A stretch of 64,000 nt of DNA from assembly GCA_019637435.1 (NCBI GenBank), contig JAHBVO010000002.1, positions 62,001 to 126,000 on the forward strand. Direction: 5' to 3'. This DNA is from Candidatus Obscuribacterales bacterium. Its GTDB lineage: Bacteria; Cyanobacteriota; Vampirovibrionia; Obscuribacterales; Obscuribacteraceae. The notes beneath the pieces are model-generated. The model saw only the letters and a program-made list of their open reading frames with translations. It did not search any database and was not told where the DNA came from. The translations under genes and the position numbers were made by a program. Below are positions 6,897-16,214 of this stretch, one piece after another (position 1 is the stretch's first letter; each line of letters begins with the position of its first letter).

Positions 6897-8585
6897 TCAA
6901 GCATAGCGACTGCGGTTTTTGCCGGTATATTTGAAGTGCACTAGGTCGTTTGCAATCGGTCCACGTCCATCTCCGTGAACGAAACCGTAGCGTTGAAGGT
7001 AAGGTTTTGCTTCTTGGAAGTTTTGAATGTCCAGAGCATTTCCGTCCTCGTGATTTGAGGTGCCAGGAAGCGCAACTGTTCTGGAAATTCCCTTAGTTCC
7101 ACGGTTTTCATAAAGGTATTGTTGTTGCTCGTACGTCCGTCCGGCAGAATTCACGCGTATTGTGACACCATCTGCGGCGGCAGCCTTCTGAGCTGCAACG
7201 AACGCTTCTCCGGCAGAGCCGGAGAGCCACTTACCGTTGCCGATGCTGACTTTTCCATCCGCTGACCATTGCAGTTTGTCGTTGTCGTCGGTCGACTGTT
7301 GTCTTGCGTTGGCGATGTCAAATAACCTCTGACCTGCCTCCTCCAATTGCCGTCCAGTAGGTGTTTCAATGTCCGCTTTTGTCACTTCTGTTACTGGTTT
7401 TCCAGTCATCATTCCAGCGGCAATCGCGCCGGGATTATCACCCAGGGTGGTTTGCAATTTGCCAACCATCTGGGTAGCCATCGTCTCCTGTAGGTCTTTG
7501 GGTAATAGAGCCATGTCTTCTTTCGTTGGCGATTCGCCGGAAGACATTTTGTTTGCCATGGCCTGAAGTTTCTTTACCGAGTCGGCGGTAAATCCTTTGG
7601 GAAGTTTTCCTTGTTTTATGAGTTCGGCAATTTTAGCCGGGTCAGGCGGTTCGCCCAAATCCAAACCAGAAAGCCAGTTTCCGATCTGGCGACCGCTAAA
7701 GCCATAGCGACCCACGCGACAATCCCCCTCCGCTGATTTGCGTATAGTCTCGTATGGGGAAGCCTTGTCCGGGTTGAACAGCCCGGCTACTGACTCTTTC
7801 ACGGCCGCCTGTCGATCAGATTCATTCGCTTGTCGAGGTACCTCGCGTTTTGGGAAATAATCTCTAGTGTTACCCATCGGCATCTCACCACCCCTGGTGC
7901 CTTTGAACCTGTTCATTCTACCTACGCTTTCCTGCGTTTCGGGTGTCATATCGGCTGCGCGCGATTGCCGCAATTCGGGATTGTTGCGCGTTTCGGATGG
8001 TAAGACGGAATTGGAATCACTGATCTCAATGCCGGATTTCAATGATTCTGGATTGTTCTCCTTTATACGTTCGGACAGGTATTTGACCAGTTTGTCGGCA
8101 GATTGTTTTTGCTCCTCCGTAGGGTAAATTTGTCCTTCAGAGCGATCAAGCTGAACTCGAATATCTTTCGCGTTCATAGTCTCCGGATCGCCCAACATTT
8201 CTATCTGTCCATTTTTCGCAATGACGAAGTGAGGCTTCTCGGAAGATGGCTTCGAGAGGTTCTCCATCTCGACGCTAATCTTCGGCGTGGATTTGTCGTC
8301 CAGCTTAGGAACTTCTAGATACCCTTCCGTTTTATTAGCTGTCCGGTCAGTAAAAAGCCCCTGTTTTGCGAGTTCTTTCGGACTATATTCTGCGTTCAAA
8401 ATTTTTGCAGCATCTAAATTGCTGCCACTGCTGGTAGTGCCATTGTCATTTGGTTTTGACGGACGACTGGACAAATCGGGTGCTACGAAATTTCCTAAAA
8501 TCGTGCGGGTGCGTTCGCCTAAATCCGCTCTGTCACGGGGAGCGCTACCGACGTTGTCGCCTGGTGTTTCGTGGTTTTTACTCAT
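6897..8585 (-). CDS. M15-family (VanY/D,D-carboxypeptidase-like) peptidase with long disordered N-terminus
   Basis: The C-terminal domain (about residues 450-562) has the zinc peptidase signature SNHEDGNALDI (SxHxxGxxxD type, near residue 509) and a second His in LVHFKY near residue 549. These are the metal ligands of M15 D,D-carboxypeptidases that cleave peptidoglycan stems. The preceding 430 residues are polar, Ser/Thr/Asn/Lys-rich and largely disordered, with a possible helical middle section. There is no signal peptide, so export would need another route. The N-terminal style matches the putative toxin at 33424-35223. It may be a cell-wall enzyme or a secreted effector. Confidence 0.7.
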   Translation of the reverse strand: MSKNHETPGDNVGSAPRDRADLGERTRTILGNFVAPDLSSRPSKPNDNGTTSSGSNLDAAKILNAEYSPKELAKQGLFTDRTANKTEGYLEVPKLDDKSTPKISVEMENLSKPSSEKPHFVIAKNGQIEMLGDPETMNAKDIRVQLDRSEGQIYPTEEQKQSADKLVKYLSERIKENNPESLKSGIEISDSNSVLPSETRNNPELRQSRAADMTPETQESVGRMNRFKGTRGGEMPMGNTRDYFPKREVPRQANESDRQAAVKESVAGLFNPDKASPYETIRKSAEGDCRVGRYGFSGRQIGNWLSGLDLGEPPDPAKIAELIKQGKLPKGFTADSVKKLQAMANKMSSGESPTKEDMALLPKDLQETMATQMVGKLQTTLGDNPGAIAAGMMTGKPVTEVTKADIETPTGRQLEEAGQRLFDIANARQQSTDDNDKLQWSADGKVSIGNGKWLSGSAGEAFVAAQKAAAADGVTIRVNSAGRTYEQQQYLYENRGTKGISRTVALPGTSNHEDGNALDIQNFQEAKPYLQRYGFVHGDGRGPIANDLVHFKYTGKNRSRYA

Positions 8586-8926
8586 AAGATAATTTTGCCC
8601 TATCGTGGTTCGTTGAATTGGAAAGGAAGGATGAGGTCATCCTCAGGGCGGCAGCATTTGAACGCGAATCACATGGTAAGCGCCTGAGCGCAAACTCATA
8701 GTAGTGATATTGCGAGAAATAGGCAATACAAATTTCGTAATAACCACATGTTGAATCGTCTTTTTTAATTCAATTTGTTGACGCGCTTGATGTCCCTAGA
8801 ACCTTGCGTAGAGCTAGGTTGGAGGATTTGCAAGACTTTTTGAGGCGATGAGCTTTGGTATCGCAGATGGTGTGCGTGAATGGCGCTTGCTTGTCGAGAA
8901 TTCTTGGAATGGTTTTCATTCTAGTG
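8586..8926. other. Intergenic region between czcC and the M15 peptidase gene
   Basis: No gene seen. It includes a weak copy of the 18-bp dyad (GGTATC-GCAGAT-GGTGTG, 8857-8874) and a Fur-box-like palindrome at 8908-8920, just after the czcC stop. Confidence 0.5.
8908..8920. promoter_or_regulatory. Fur-box-like site AATGGTTTTCATT
   Basis: It fits the core AATGR-N3-TCATT and sits in GGAATGGTTTTCATTC. It lies 7 bp beyond the czcC stop and about 320 bp upstream of the M15 gene, so its target is unclear. It is the most isolated of six similar sites. Confidence 0.4.
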
Positions 8927-10252
8927 CTATAGAAGTGGGTGACCAATGGCTTGTTCGAGATCGGTTAGTGATTGTTGATAGCTGATCACTGAATCAAGAT
9001 ATGAAACCTTTGTCTGAATATTAGCTTGCTGCGCAGCGAGGGTTGACGTCATATCGTTCTGACCAGCCTCGTAACCAATCCTCGCCATTCGGGCGACGCG
9101 GTCCGATGTCGGCAGAATATTTTTCTGATAGAGTTCGACGCGCTCTCGTGCTGCAGCCAGTTGCTGGTATGCAACGATCACTTCTTCTGTCACTGTGTTC
9201 TGAGTAGCTTTTAGTTCCCGAGATAATTGAAGTTTCATCGCTTTTAATCGAGCAAGTTCTCCTTGCTGAAAGTTCAGAAGCGGAAGCTCCTGAGTTACGC
9301 CGATGAAATAGCCGCGTGTGGCCGGTCCTTCCGGCGGATTTCCAGAGTATGAGCTACCGACGTTGAGTTGAGTGTTCGGAAGAATACTCGCTAGAGTCGA
9401 CCTGAAGCCAGCCCGGTTTGTCGCGAGGCGTTGCTCTACGACTTTCAGATCCAGGCGATTCTTCAGACCATCATTGACGACCGTCTCCAGTGTTGGAAGC
9501 GGCTTGGTGAAGTTCGGCAAAAGTTCGTTCTCTTCGATTCGAAGCTGGTACGCGTGCGGAAGATGCTGAACTTCAACGACTTTTCTGTAGTCTCTGCCCA
9601 GAATAACAGTGAGGCGCTCTTGTGTTTGGTCGAGCTTTTTCAAACTTTGTTTGAGATCTGCATCCGCCTGCATACTCGCGAGCGAAGCCCTTTCAACGTC
9701 GTACCTAGCGACGTCTTCAGCGTCGAATCGTTTTTGAGCCACGATCAGCAGTTCATTTGATAACTGCTGCAACTCTTGCAATGTCTCGCAAGTTTCTTTC
9801 GCCATGACGACGTCCAGATATGCGCGTCGCACATTTGCTCTGAGTTGCCAGAGATTTTTTTGGATCTCGATATCCGCTAGCTTCACCTGCGATTTCGCAA
9901 ACAGAAGTCGAAATGCGAGTTTCCATGGTCCTTCTAGAGGAACTGACGCACCAACTTGTTTGGCTTTTTGAGCCGTATCTTCCAGGAAGAAAAACGACGG
10001 ATTGGGAAAGGTCAAAGCCTGCGCATATGCTGCTTGCGAAATTCCCAGTTGGGCTCGAAGATTGGCTGCACGAGGGCTACTTATAAGTGTTTCGTCAAAA
10101 ACGGCGGTGAGACTCATCGCATTCGTCGATACTGGAGCTTCTTTCGGAAGAGTCATCAAGGCCGGATCTATTGAAGATGCGACGGCGGGATGTGGTATCA
10201 GAACACTTGCACTGCAAAGAATAAAAGCTATAAGTTTCCTGGTTGATCTCAT
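8927..10252 (-). CDS. TolC/CzcC-family outer-membrane efflux channel
   Basis: Outer-membrane component of a tripartite heavy-metal RND pump. A signal peptide (basic start, LIAFILCSASVL, cleavage near AVASS) is followed by two long coiled-coil halves typical of the OEP family. A SYSGNPP...FIGVTQELPLLN segment lies in the second half. About 441 residues, normal for CzcC. The chosen ATG (10252) overlaps the stop of the preceding gene as ATGA and has AGGAAA upstream. The ORF is open for ten more codons. It is the last gene of the czcB-czcA-czcX-czcC transcript. The substrate is inferred as a divalent cation such as Zn, Co, Cd or Ni. Confidence 0.88.
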   Translation of the reverse strand: MRSTRKLIAFILCSASVLIPHPAVASSIDPALMTLPKEAPVSTNAMSLTAVFDETLISSPRAANLRAQLGISQAAYAQALTFPNPSFFFLEDTAQKAKQVGASVPLEGPWKLAFRLLFAKSQVKLADIEIQKNLWQLRANVRRAYLDVVMAKETCETLQELQQLSNELLIVAQKRFDAEDVARYDVERASLASMQADADLKQSLKKLDQTQERLTVILGRDYRKVVEVQHLPHAYQLRIEENELLPNFTKPLPTLETVVNDGLKNRLDLKVVEQRLATNRAGFRSTLASILPNTQLNVGSSYSGNPPEGPATRGYFIGVTQELPLLNFQQGELARLKAMKLQLSRELKATQNTVTEEVIVAYQQLAAARERVELYQKNILPTSDRVARMARIGYEAGQNDMTSTLAAQQANIQTKVSYLDSVISYQQSLTDLEQAIGHPLL

Positions 10253-10749
10253 TTCGATTTCGTTTCCTGTGAACTGAGCCATTCAACCTCCGGCCAGGCA
10301 TCCGCGCAGTGAAATGAAAACACCGGCCTGAAAATCTTTCCGGTTGCTAGATGAACGACTGTTTGAACTCGATAGTTCTCATGGTGATTCAGAGCTAAAG
10401 TCGTGACAAAGCAGCGCTTGTCTTTGTCAAATTTAAAAGTTTGTTCTTGCACGTCACCATCCTTCGCGATGAACTCGGCAGTTACCTTTGCATCGCTTAG
10501 AGGTGTTTCAGACTTTTTATCGTTGATATGAAAGTAGACAAAAGACTCAGCTTTGTTTTTATAGATTGGAAACATCGAATACCTGATGTTCTCAAGGTCG
10601 ACTCTCATCACCGAAGTTTTCTTGGATCTTGATGATGTTTTCGACGCGTTCGAAATCAATTTGCTGGAATAAAAATTGATTGCAAGTAATGCGCCTGTGC
10701 ACAAGGCGCACAGTATCGCTATGTAAGTCTTCGGAAATTTAGCAATCAT
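10249..10749 (-). CDS. Membrane-anchored periplasmic accessory protein of the Czc operon
   Basis: 166 residues with one N-terminal membrane anchor (TYIAILCALCTGALLAINF) and a periplasmic beta-rich domain (about residues 55-150) resembling an Ig-like/FixH-type fold: SDAKVTAEFIAKDGDVQEQTF, then CFVTTLALNHHENYRVQTVV. It starts 3 bases after the czcA stop with a GAGGTG ribosome site and overlaps czcC by 4 bases. Small proteins of this kind occur within RND metal-efflux operons and may deliver metal or tune the pump, but no specific family is assigned. A double His in LNHHENY could bind metal. Confidence 0.7.
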   Translation of the reverse strand: MIAKFPKTYIAILCALCTGALLAINFYSSKLISNASKTSSRSKKTSVMRVDLENIRYSMFPIYKNKAESFVYFHINDKKSETPLSDAKVTAEFIAKDGDVQEQTFKFDKDKRCFVTTLALNHHENYRVQTVVHLATGKIFRPVFSFHCADAWPEVEWLSSQETKSK

Positions 10750-10752
10750 CCG

Positions 10753-13700
10753 TCACCTCACAAGCGGATTAGCTGATGGTCTCTCCGCTTCCCTTCTTTT
10801 CCGTCGTCGTTCTTCAAATCGCTTCGAGAGGTTTTCGAAGAGCAAGTAGAGATTTGGAAGCAACAGGAGCGTCAAAACGCTGGACGTAACAAGGCCACCG
10901 ATGACGACGGTTGCTAGCGGTCGTTGCACTTCGGCGCCTGCCGAGCTTGAAAATGCCATGGGAAAAAATCCAAGACTTGCAACCAATGCAGTCATGAGCA
11001 CAGGCCTTAATCGAGTGATTGCGCCTTTGATCACGGCAGCTTCAGTGTCCATTCGCTCCTTCAATGAGTTGATGTAGCTCACCATCACGACGCCATTGAG
11101 AACAGCCACGCCGGACAAGGCAATGAATCCGATACCGGCTGAAATCGAAAACGGCATGCCGCGGATCGCGAGGGCAAAAATTCCACCGACCATAGCGAAG
11201 GGAATTCCTGAGTAAATCAATAGCGCCTGACTGACAGAGCCGAACGTCATGAACAGGAGAATGAAGATTAGAAGCAGCGCGATCGGCACAACGATTGCGA
11301 GCATCGTGGTAGCGCGCTGAAGGTTCTCAAACTGACCGCCCCAGGTAATGTAGTATCCATCGGGGAGCTTAACTTCTTTCTCGATTTTTTCCTGTGCACT
11401 TTTGACAAAGCTGCCGATATCGCGTCCGCGCACGTTACACTCAACTACAATGCGTCGGCGTCGATCTTCTCTTGAGATTTGTGCGGGTCCATCTTCTGTT
11501 TTGATTTTGGCAAGGCTCGTTAATGGAATCATGGCTCCTCCTGCTTGTGGCGTTAACGGAGGAGCCGCGACAAGAAGTTTTCGAATGGACTCTACATCTT
11601 CTCCGCTCGCTTCATTTAAGCGAACGACGACGTCATAGCGCTGTTCACCTTCGTAGATAATTCCGGCTGCCTGACCGGACATGATGGACTGAACAAGGTT
11701 GTTAACGTCCTCGACGTTGATGCCGTATCTAGCTATCGCGTCCCGGTCCGCTTCGATGCTCAACTGTGGAAGGCCGGCTGTTTGTTCGACTTTCACATCG
11801 GCTGCGCCGGATACCGTGTTAATAACCCGACTAACCTTTTCCGCCGCCTCTCTCAATTTGTCGAGATCGTCTCCGAAAATCTTCACGGCGATATCCGACC
11901 GGACTCCGGCTATCAGTTCGGCTGTTCGCAGTTCGACCGGTTGGGAGAAGCTGAAGACTGCTTGAGGCACCCTTTCCTCAAGAGCTGCTGCAATCTTATC
12001 CACCAGTTCCTCGCGAGTTTTTGCGCTCGTCCACTTTTCTTGAGGTTTCAAGGCAACGTATACGTCGACCGTATCGACTCCCATCGGGTCTGTCGCTACT
12101 TCAGCTCGACCGATCTTTGAAACGACTTTTATCACCTCAGGAAAACTTCGCATGACGTTTTCCGCTTTCGTCGTTGTCGCTATCGACTGAGTCAAAGAGA
12201 CGCTGGGGAGCTGTTGAATTTGCACTGCCAGGGCGCCTTCATCGAGTCTCGGTATGAATTCGGCACCTAGCATGGGTAACGTGATCAAACTGAGAATCAG
12301 GAGGCTACCGGCGACTGCAAGGGTTTGAGTTTTGTAGATAGCAGCAAGATTCAAGGCTGTTCGATAACCGGATTTGATCTTCTTGAGCAGAAAGTTCTCA
12401 TGCTCGCTGACCTCTCCGGTAAAGACGAGAACCAGCATTGCCGGAACGTATGTCAGAGAGAGAAGGAGAGACCCGGCAAGCGCGAAGACAATCGTCAACG
12501 ACATCGGTTTAAACATCTTCCCTTCAATACCGGTCAGGCTGAAAATCGGAAGATAAACAATCGCGATGATGCAGACGGCGAAGACAACTGGTCGTCCGAC
12601 TTCGATACAGGCGTTTCGTATGACATCGCGATTGGATTCTCGATTTCCACGCTCCTGATTTAAGGCGAGTCTTCGCACGGTGTTCTCTACCATGACGACG
12701 GCACCATCCACAATCAGTCCAAAGTCGATGGCACCCAGACTCATCAAGTTCCCTGAAACATGAAACAGGTTCATACAGATGGCGGCAAACAACATGGATA
12801 GCGGTATGACGCTTGCAACAAGCAGAGCACCTCGCCAGTTGCCTAGCACCACTAGTAGTACCACGATAACTAGGATCGCGCCCTCGACGAGGTTCTTTTC
12901 GACCGTGTGGATTGTCCTGTCCACGAGTTCGGATCTGTCGTAGAAGGGCACCAGTGTCACGCCCGCAGGCAGGGTCTTCTGAATCTGCTTGACCTTTTCT
13001 TTGGCTCGCTCAACCACGGTTCGAGAGTTTTCGCCTTTAAGCATCATCACGATACCGGCTACGATCTCGCCTTTGCCATCGGCAACAACGGCTCCCTGTC
13101 GAACTTCAGCGCCGCTCACCACCTCGGCGATGTCTCGGATAAAAATCGGCACGCCTTCTTTTCCGGCTTTGACGACTATTTTGCCGATTTGCTGAGTGGT
13201 CTGAGCAAGACCGATTCCACGCAAAATGTACTGCTCGCCTTCGTGCTCGATGTATGCTCCGCCAACGTTTGCGTTGTTGGCTACCACCGCCTGAACGACA
13301 TCTCGCAGAGTAAGTCCGTAAGAGATCAACCGTGCAGGGTCGACTCGAACTTGATACTGTTTCTTCTGACCACCGTAGCTGTTAACTTCGGCTACGCCTG
13401 GAACGCCCATTAACTGACGCCGTACTATCCAGTCCTGCACCGTGCGAAGGTACTTTGGATCATTTGCGGTGCCTGCGGCTGGCTTCAATTCGTACTGGTA
13501 AATCTCTCCCAGTCCCGTTGAAATAGGACCCATTTGCGGTGACCCTAGGTTTTCGGGTATCTGCTGCCTGACTTGAGAAAGGCGCTCAAGCACTAGTTGT
13601 CGAGCGAAGTAGGTGTCGACACTATCGTCAAAAACGACAGTAACTGCCGACAAACCAAACTTGGACGCCGAGCGCACCTGTTGGACTGAAGGTAAACCAC

Positions 13701-13920
13701 TCATCGCAATTTCGATGGGGAACGTGATCTGGCGCTCCACTTCCAGTGGTGCCAGGGATGGTGCAGACGTCAGTACCTGTACCTGCACGTTCGTGATATC
13801 AGGTACCGCGTCAATCGGCAGGCTCTGCAGATTGTAGAGACCTCCGGCGATGAGAATAACCACCGACAGCAAAATGAGTAGACGCTGTTTGATTGAGAAG
13901 TTGATGAGCCATTCGATCAT
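10753..13920 (-). CDS. czcA: CzcA-family heavy-metal RND efflux transporter
   Basis: Inner-membrane proton/cation antiporter of 1,055 residues, full length for the HME-RND family. It has 12 predicted membrane segments, the first at residues 14-31. The diagnostic TM4 motif DFGLIVDGAVVMVEN (around residues 400-416) has both Asp residues and the Glu used for proton relay in divalent-metal exporters, not the monovalent (CusA-like) pattern. The periplasmic porter and docking domains look intact. Its ATG follows the czcB stop by one base and its stop is 3 bases before the accessory gene, so the four genes form one operon. Probable substrates are Co, Zn, Cd or Ni; the exact ion is not deducible. Confidence 0.93.
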   Translation of the reverse strand: MIEWLINFSIKQRLLILLSVVILIAGGLYNLQSLPIDAVPDITNVQVQVLTSAPSLAPLEVERQITFPIEIAMSGLPSVQQVRSASKFGLSAVTVVFDDSVDTYFARQLVLERLSQVRQQIPENLGSPQMGPISTGLGEIYQYELKPAAGTANDPKYLRTVQDWIVRRQLMGVPGVAEVNSYGGQKKQYQVRVDPARLISYGLTLRDVVQAVVANNANVGGAYIEHEGEQYILRGIGLAQTTQQIGKIVVKAGKEGVPIFIRDIAEVVSGAEVRQGAVVADGKGEIVAGIVMMLKGENSRTVVERAKEKVKQIQKTLPAGVTLVPFYDRSELVDRTIHTVEKNLVEGAILVIVVLLVVLGNWRGALLVASVIPLSMLFAAICMNLFHVSGNLMSLGAIDFGLIVDGAVVMVENTVRRLALNQERGNRESNRDVIRNACIEVGRPVVFAVCIIAIVYLPIFSLTGIEGKMFKPMSLTIVFALAGSLLLSLTYVPAMLVLVFTGEVSEHENFLLKKIKSGYRTALNLAAIYKTQTLAVAGSLLILSLITLPMLGAEFIPRLDEGALAVQIQQLPSVSLTQSIATTTKAENVMRSFPEVIKVVSKIGRAEVATDPMGVDTVDVYVALKPQEKWTSAKTREELVDKIAAALEERVPQAVFSFSQPVELRTAELIAGVRSDIAVKIFGDDLDKLREAAEKVSRVINTVSGAADVKVEQTAGLPQLSIEADRDAIARYGINVEDVNNLVQSIMSGQAAGIIYEGEQRYDVVVRLNEASGEDVESIRKLLVAAPPLTPQAGGAMIPLTSLAKIKTEDGPAQISREDRRRRIVVECNVRGRDIGSFVKSAQEKIEKEVKLPDGYYITWGGQFENLQRATTMLAIVVPIALLLIFILLFMTFGSVSQALLIYSGIPFAMVGGIFALAIRGMPFSISAGIGFIALSGVAVLNGVVMVSYINSLKERMDTEAAVIKGAITRLRPVLMTALVASLGFFPMAFSSSAGAEVQRPLATVVIGGLVTSSVLTLLLLPNLYLLFENLSKRFEERRRKRREAERPSANPLVR

Positions 13921-13921
13921 G

Positions 13922-15310
13922 TCAGTCCTCGTCTCCCATCTGATTCTTGAGCAACTTGGACTTCAATACGAACGAGCCGTTCGCTGCGATTCTCTCGCCT
14001 GTTTTAAGACCCTCGAAAACCGGAATCATCTCATCGACTTCTTCGCCTGACCGAACCTCGCGAACCTTGAACGTTCCGTCGGCAGTTTTCACGAAAACGA
14101 TCTTCTTGTTTTCAATCGTTTGTACGCTTGCTGCCGGAACGAAGACAGACGAACCAGAGGACGGAAGAGGGTTTTGGAACTCCACCTGAGCAAATGAGCC
14201 TACGTGTATTTTGTTTCCGATATTTTCAACCACCACTCGAACGCGCGCCGTACGCGTGTCTTCGTTCAATCGCGGATCTACATAGCTAACGCTGCCTGAT
14301 ATGGTTCGACCTTCAAGTAATACCTGGGCTGGCATGCCTAGCCTGATACGCGGTAGATCCTTTTCCGGCACGTTCGCTATCACCCATAACGTACTGGTGT
14401 TCGCTATTGTCAATAACGGCTTCCCTGCTTCGACCCCGGCTCCTGGATTAACCAGCCGCTCAAGAACCACTCCGCTTATGGGAGATCGAAGTTCCAGAGT
14501 CGATATGTCGTGCTCTTTTCCTTCGCCATGTAGGGGCAATTGTGCGTTCAAGACTTTGAGAGAGTCACGCAAATGGATAGCTTCGGTCTCTGCTGTCTTA
14601 AGTTCGGCGACCGCTTCGGAGACCTCTCTATTGAGCGAGATGTCTTTCTGGAAGTTATATTCCGCTTTTGATTTTTCAAAGTCAGACTGAGCGGCGATCA
14701 AATCTTTTCCAGCCGTCAATCCTTCTGAAACCAGTTGTTTGGTGCGTTTGAGGGTGGACTCCGATTCATCCAACGCAGCTTTTGCCTTCAGCACGGCTAC
14801 GCGGTTGGCAGCTTGTTTGACCCGTTCGAGGTTCACTTGAGACAGCTTCAACTTAGTCTCAGCTTCGTGGAGTTTTCCGTGCATCTCCGCGACCTGAGGA
14901 CTTTCGATTTTGAGGAGCAGCATGCCTTTGCGCACCTCATCACCGAGAATCACATTTACGTTTTCTACTCGACCTGTGGCCAAAGCGCTGACCTGCTGAA
15001 CTTGTTGTTCGTTTGCCTCGACGGATCCCGCCACTCGTAATTTTGCCGAGGGAGGATTTTGGCTTGCTGTCACAACTTTTATGTCCGCTTGATCGCTTTT
15101 TAATTCGACAGTGCTTGGTGTTTCCTCTGAGGCTTCTTCTTTTTCCGCTTCTTTCTCCGGTGTTGATTTATTGGCAAGCGCAAACCACAGGACAGCAGAA
15201 AGAAACACTGCCACTCCCACGAGGGCTAGCGTGAGAATCCATCCCTTTCGTTGACTGTGTTTTACCTTAGGGCGCTGACTGTTTATGTCAATATCTTCTG
15301 GTGCCTGCAT
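13922..15310 (-). CDS. czcB: CzcB-like membrane fusion protein of RND metal efflux
   Basis: Periplasmic adaptor linking CzcA to the outer-membrane channel. An N-terminal membrane anchor (about residues 28-49) is followed by a Glu/Lys-rich linker, a barrel-sandwich/lipoyl half (GRVENVNVILGDEVRKGMLLLKIESP), and a long coiled-coil hairpin. The second lipoyl half (LRSPISGVVLERLVNPGAGVEAGKPLLTIA) and beta-barrel and membrane-proximal domains come after. At 462 residues it is normal for CzcB/CusB-type adaptors. There is no lipobox, so it is anchored by the helix. It is the first gene of the efflux cluster proper, 72 bp downstream of the Cys-rich exported protein. Confidence 0.88.
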   Translation of the reverse strand: MQAPEDIDINSQRPKVKHSQRKGWILTLALVGVAVFLSAVLWFALANKSTPEKEAEKEEASEETPSTVELKSDQADIKVVTASQNPPSAKLRVAGSVEANEQQVQQVSALATGRVENVNVILGDEVRKGMLLLKIESPQVAEMHGKLHEAETKLKLSQVNLERVKQAANRVAVLKAKAALDESESTLKRTKQLVSEGLTAGKDLIAAQSDFEKSKAEYNFQKDISLNREVSEAVAELKTAETEAIHLRDSLKVLNAQLPLHGEGKEHDISTLELRSPISGVVLERLVNPGAGVEAGKPLLTIANTSTLWVIANVPEKDLPRIRLGMPAQVLLEGRTISGSVSYVDPRLNEDTRTARVRVVVENIGNKIHVGSFAQVEFQNPLPSSGSSVFVPAASVQTIENKKIVFVKTADGTFKVREVRSGEEVDEMIPVFEGLKTGERIAANGSFVLKSKLLKNQMGDED

Positions 15311-15382
15311 GATCGTGCAGAATCCTCATCAAAAAGTGTCCAGACCAAACTTTGAGGCGTCTTTAAAACCTCGAAAATTCGA

Positions 15383-15763
15383 TCAGATGGAGAGCTTTTG
15401 ATGAAGACTAACTGGAGTGGATAGAGGGGCACGCTCAGGCGGCGCCTTGTTCAAGAAGCGTTCCGAAGGTTTTCGAGTCACTCTGATGAACTCAGATTTC
15501 TCCGTCGGAATAGTTGTCGGTAAATCAATTTCATCCAACGCGCCAATATCGGCAAGCGCGATTTCAGCGTACGCTTTTACGAAGCAACAAGTTTTAGAGT
15601 GACTGCAATCAAAACATTCATCGGATAATACTTGAATAGGCGTACTGTTCGTGACTTGTGAAACCGTCTGTTGAACAGGGTTTGAGCACACGCATGGAAA
15701 CCAACTCTCCTTCGCGAAGAAGAAGAGCGCCAGTAGCAAAATGCAAATGACTTTGGTTTTCAT
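15383..15763 (-). CDS. Cys-rich exported protein upstream of czcBAC
   Basis: 126 residues with a clear signal peptide (MKTKVICILLLALFFFAK) and a Cys-rich mature part: CVC near residue 24, then ECFDCSHSKTCCF around residues 50-62. The C-terminal half is Pro/Lys-rich and lacks Cys. The block C-x-D-C-x-H-x3-CC-F recurs in the divergent gene at 16215, so the two are paralogues. With the first gene of a metal-efflux operon directly downstream, a periplasmic metal-binding or sensing role is likely; CzcI/CzcE-like proteins are functional analogues only. No known family recognised. Confidence 0.7.
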   Translation of the reverse strand: MKTKVICILLLALFFFAKESWFPCVCSNPVQQTVSQVTNSTPIQVLSDECFDCSHSKTCCFVKAYAEIALADIGALDEIDLPTTIPTEKSEFIRVTRKPSERFLNKAPPERAPLSTPVSLHQKLSI

Positions 15764-15937
15764 TCCAACTAAACAGAAGCTTATCCAGCTCCTAGTCTCG
15801 CATACATGTGCTTTGTTTGCGTCAACAAATTTTTGGAATTTACACTAGCGATTTCTTTTGATGATCGTGCGTCTCTAAAGGTCGGCTTCTGGAGCGGATT
15901 GGCGAAGTTCTGAGGGATAATCCGGTGTGCGCATGAA

Positions 15938-15950
15938 AATGACTCTCATT
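15938..15950. promoter_or_regulatory. Fur-box-like operator AATGACTCTCATT
   Basis: A perfect AATGA-CTC-TCATT dyad with the same geometry as the core of the classical Fur box (AATGATWATCATT), within GAAAATGACTCTCATTCCG. It lies between the two divergent Cys-rich protein genes and near the fur gene. Confidence 0.6.
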
Positions 15951-16011
15951 CCGATTATTTCTCGAAATGCTGCTCGATTAAGGAATGATGTGCAACCAGT
16001 CGATTTACATG

Positions 16012-16029
16012 GGCACCGCCCACGGTATT
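16012..16029. repeat. 18-bp dyad (GGCACC-N6-GGTATT)
   Basis: Member of the dispersed dyad family, in the divergent region upstream of the Cys-rich protein gene at 16215. Confidence 0.5.
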
Positions 16030-16115
16030 ATTTGGATTTGGTTTTGTTGGTGAGATCACTTTGTCCTTAATCTATATAGGGCGGGAAACGGGCTTCAAAA
16101 GCTGGTCTTGGTTGG

Positions 16116-16128
16116 AACGGTTTTCATT
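16116..16128. promoter_or_regulatory. Fur-box-like operator AACGGTTTTCATT
   Basis: Right half TCATTCC is identical to the neighbouring sites; the left half has one change. It lies 86 bp upstream of the second Cys-rich exported protein, a plausible promoter position. Confidence 0.5.
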
Positions 16129-16214
16129 CCTCTGGAAATTTTCTTCATCTCTGCGTGGTATAACGGAAAAGCAACTACAATTTTTGCGGCTTCCACGCGA
16201 CGAAGTTTTTTTGC

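Larger units (their letters stand above)
15764..16214. other. Divergent regulatory region between two Cys-rich protein genes
   Basis: No convincing gene; an ORF from 16061 overlaps the next gene and is not coding-like. The region holds Fur-box-like sites at 15938-15950 and 16116-16128, and one 18-bp dyad at 16012-16029. Confidence 0.55.
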